64,000 nt of DNA. It comes from Ifrita kowaldi (Eukaryota; Chordata; Aves; Passeriformes; Cinclosomatidae). The stretch spans positions 661,933-725,932 of the forward strand of contig VZRS01014210.1 in the NCBI GenBank assembly GCA_013398055.1, written 5' to 3'. The notes beneath the pieces are model-generated. The model was given only the letters and a program-made list of their open reading frames with translations. It was not told where the DNA came from and searched no databases. Positions 62,716 to 64,000 of the stretch are shown piece after piece. The stretch's first letter is position 1, and every line of letters starts with the position of its first letter. The position numbers and the translations under genes are program-made.

Positions 62716-64000
62716 CTGGCTTTCCTGTCTGTTTCTTCGGCAATAAGCAGAGGCTATAGAGTCCTTTGGCAATGGGCACATTCCTCAGCCTGTGGCAGGT
62801 AAGTCCTTTCCCACGGGTATATCCCAGCCATGAGTGCCCCGCACTTTCTACAGGGACCCTGTGCCTGCAGGGAGCTTGGAAACCTTCTGTGACAATTCCC
62901 TTTGTGCATGTGTGTGCTCATCTCCTGCCCACCTGCAGCTGTACAGGAGTGCACTCCTCCAGACATGGTGCAGGCCTGGCTGGACTTGCAGGAAAGAGGG
63001 GTCAGTGGTGATGACTTTGGTGGCAATATCGGTCGTTTCCAGCCTCCTGGGACGCTGCAGTAACGCTGTTCTGTAGCACTGAGCACAGTAGTGCTCAGCA
63101 GTAAAGCCGTCACCTGGCCCCTGACTGCAGAGCAGAACCCGAGTTTGTTCAGGTGTGAAACCCTTGCCCAGGCTGGCAGCCCTGCCTGCTGTGTGTGGAC
63201 AGCCCGGCCCCAGCCCTGCCCACATGTGAACTGCAAAGCCCAAACTGTCGGCTCCTAGAGAAAGCAGCACATGCACACAGCACAGATGTGCAAGGGAAAA
63301 GCCAGTGCAAGGGGCAGAACCATGTGGGTCAAGGGCCTATGGCCTTTCCATCCTTCCTAAGGGAGCCAAGGGAGCCAAATGTGCCCTGGCCAGCATGTCC
63401 ACGGTGGGTGAGTGTGTGTGGCAGCCTGATGAGCTTTTCCCTAGCATGGCTATGGGCACCTTAGTGATTCCTCAGTGACTGCTGGAGCTCAGTCACACAC
63501 AGCATTCCCTGCCAGGCCAGACCAGTTCCTGGGTAGGTGCCAGATGCAGAAATGTCTTCCCCTTAACTGGCTCATTCCTACCACACTGCTTCACTACACA
63601 GTGGCCTGAGGGGCTGTTGGGCAGCCTCACTGAGGGTGCAGAGTCGAGGGCAAAGCAAGCTCCTGCCCTTGTGAGGCAGCACACATGTGCAGGTGTGTGT
63701 GTGTGCACGTGCTGTCATCACTGTCAGGGCGCAGGATGGCAGAGCGGCACAGCCAAGTGAGCACCTGCTCACACACGGGTGTGTCTGAGGAGGAAGGGCA
63801 CCACGCTCGCCATCGGCAGCCGGCCAGCTGGGAGGTGGGCAGCGAGCACTTGCCTGTGCTGCAGCAAGTGCTTGGGCTGTGCTGCCGAACTACAGGTGGT
63901 GACAATGCTGCTGCCACTCAACTGAGCACTCGCCAGGCACTGCCACACGCACAGCACAAAGCTCTAATCCACATACAGCCTTGAATGCAGAGATTCCTTC
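62716..64000. other. Intergenic sequence downstream of PTPRF
   Basis: About 1.3 kb without a recognisable exon, RNA gene or transposon. In mammals KDM4A follows PTPRF, but no KDM4A exon or CpG-island promoter is evident here. A short GT run lies at about 63690-63706. Confidence 0.55.

Noticed and set aside
62716..64000. First exon or promoter of the expected neighbour KDM4A
   Set aside because: No CpG-dense island, no JmjN-like coding sequence and no start context were found. The neighbour, if present, lies beyond the window.

Overview
This window is vertebrate nuclear DNA carrying the 3' two-thirds of one gene on the plus strand: a type IIa (LAR-family) receptor protein tyrosine phosphatase. 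The residue-level match is best to PTPRF (LAR) rather than PTPRS or PTPRD. Genome type and introns of 0.1-8 kb fit a bird. A tRNA-Ile-derived SINE with a CR1-like tail at about 51.8 kb resembles TguSINE1 of zebra finch, so a songbird is the best guess. The species itself cannot be read from the sequence.

Layout. Positions 1-1955 are the tail of an intron. From 1956 to 61099 I place 21 constitutive coding exons with GT-AG junctions and continuous phase. They encode 1189 residues plus a stop: fibronectin III domains 5-8 (1956-20631), a membrane-proximal segment with a furin-type site (23568-23780), the transmembrane helix (26820-26974), the juxtamembrane region (30187-36148), the catalytic D1 phosphatase domain (43957-55050) and the pseudo-catalytic D2 domain (56731-61099). 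The 3' UTR runs to about 62,710 with AATAAA signals at 62643 and 62685. The last 1.3 kb is intergenic with no gene I can recognise.

Between these exons lie three very short cassette exons, each frame-preserving: 27 nt (8352-8378, inside FNIII-5), 12 nt (27843-27854, just after the transmembrane helix) and 33 nt (33093-33125, juxtamembrane). The first and third match the sizes and places of the known LAR alternative elements LASE-c and LASE-a. The 12-nt one fits the four-residue juxtamembrane mini-exon described in this family. Pyrimidine tracts around them suggest neural splicing control. Together they could give eight isoforms from this part of the gene.

The rest is intron: a few short tandem duplications, homopolymer tracts, AT-rich islands that may be conserved regulatory DNA, one AT-rich block that may be a decayed retroelement, and the SINE. 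No second protein-coding gene, RNA gene (other than the SINE head) or CRISPR array is supported. The long antisense open frames are chance or shadows of exons.
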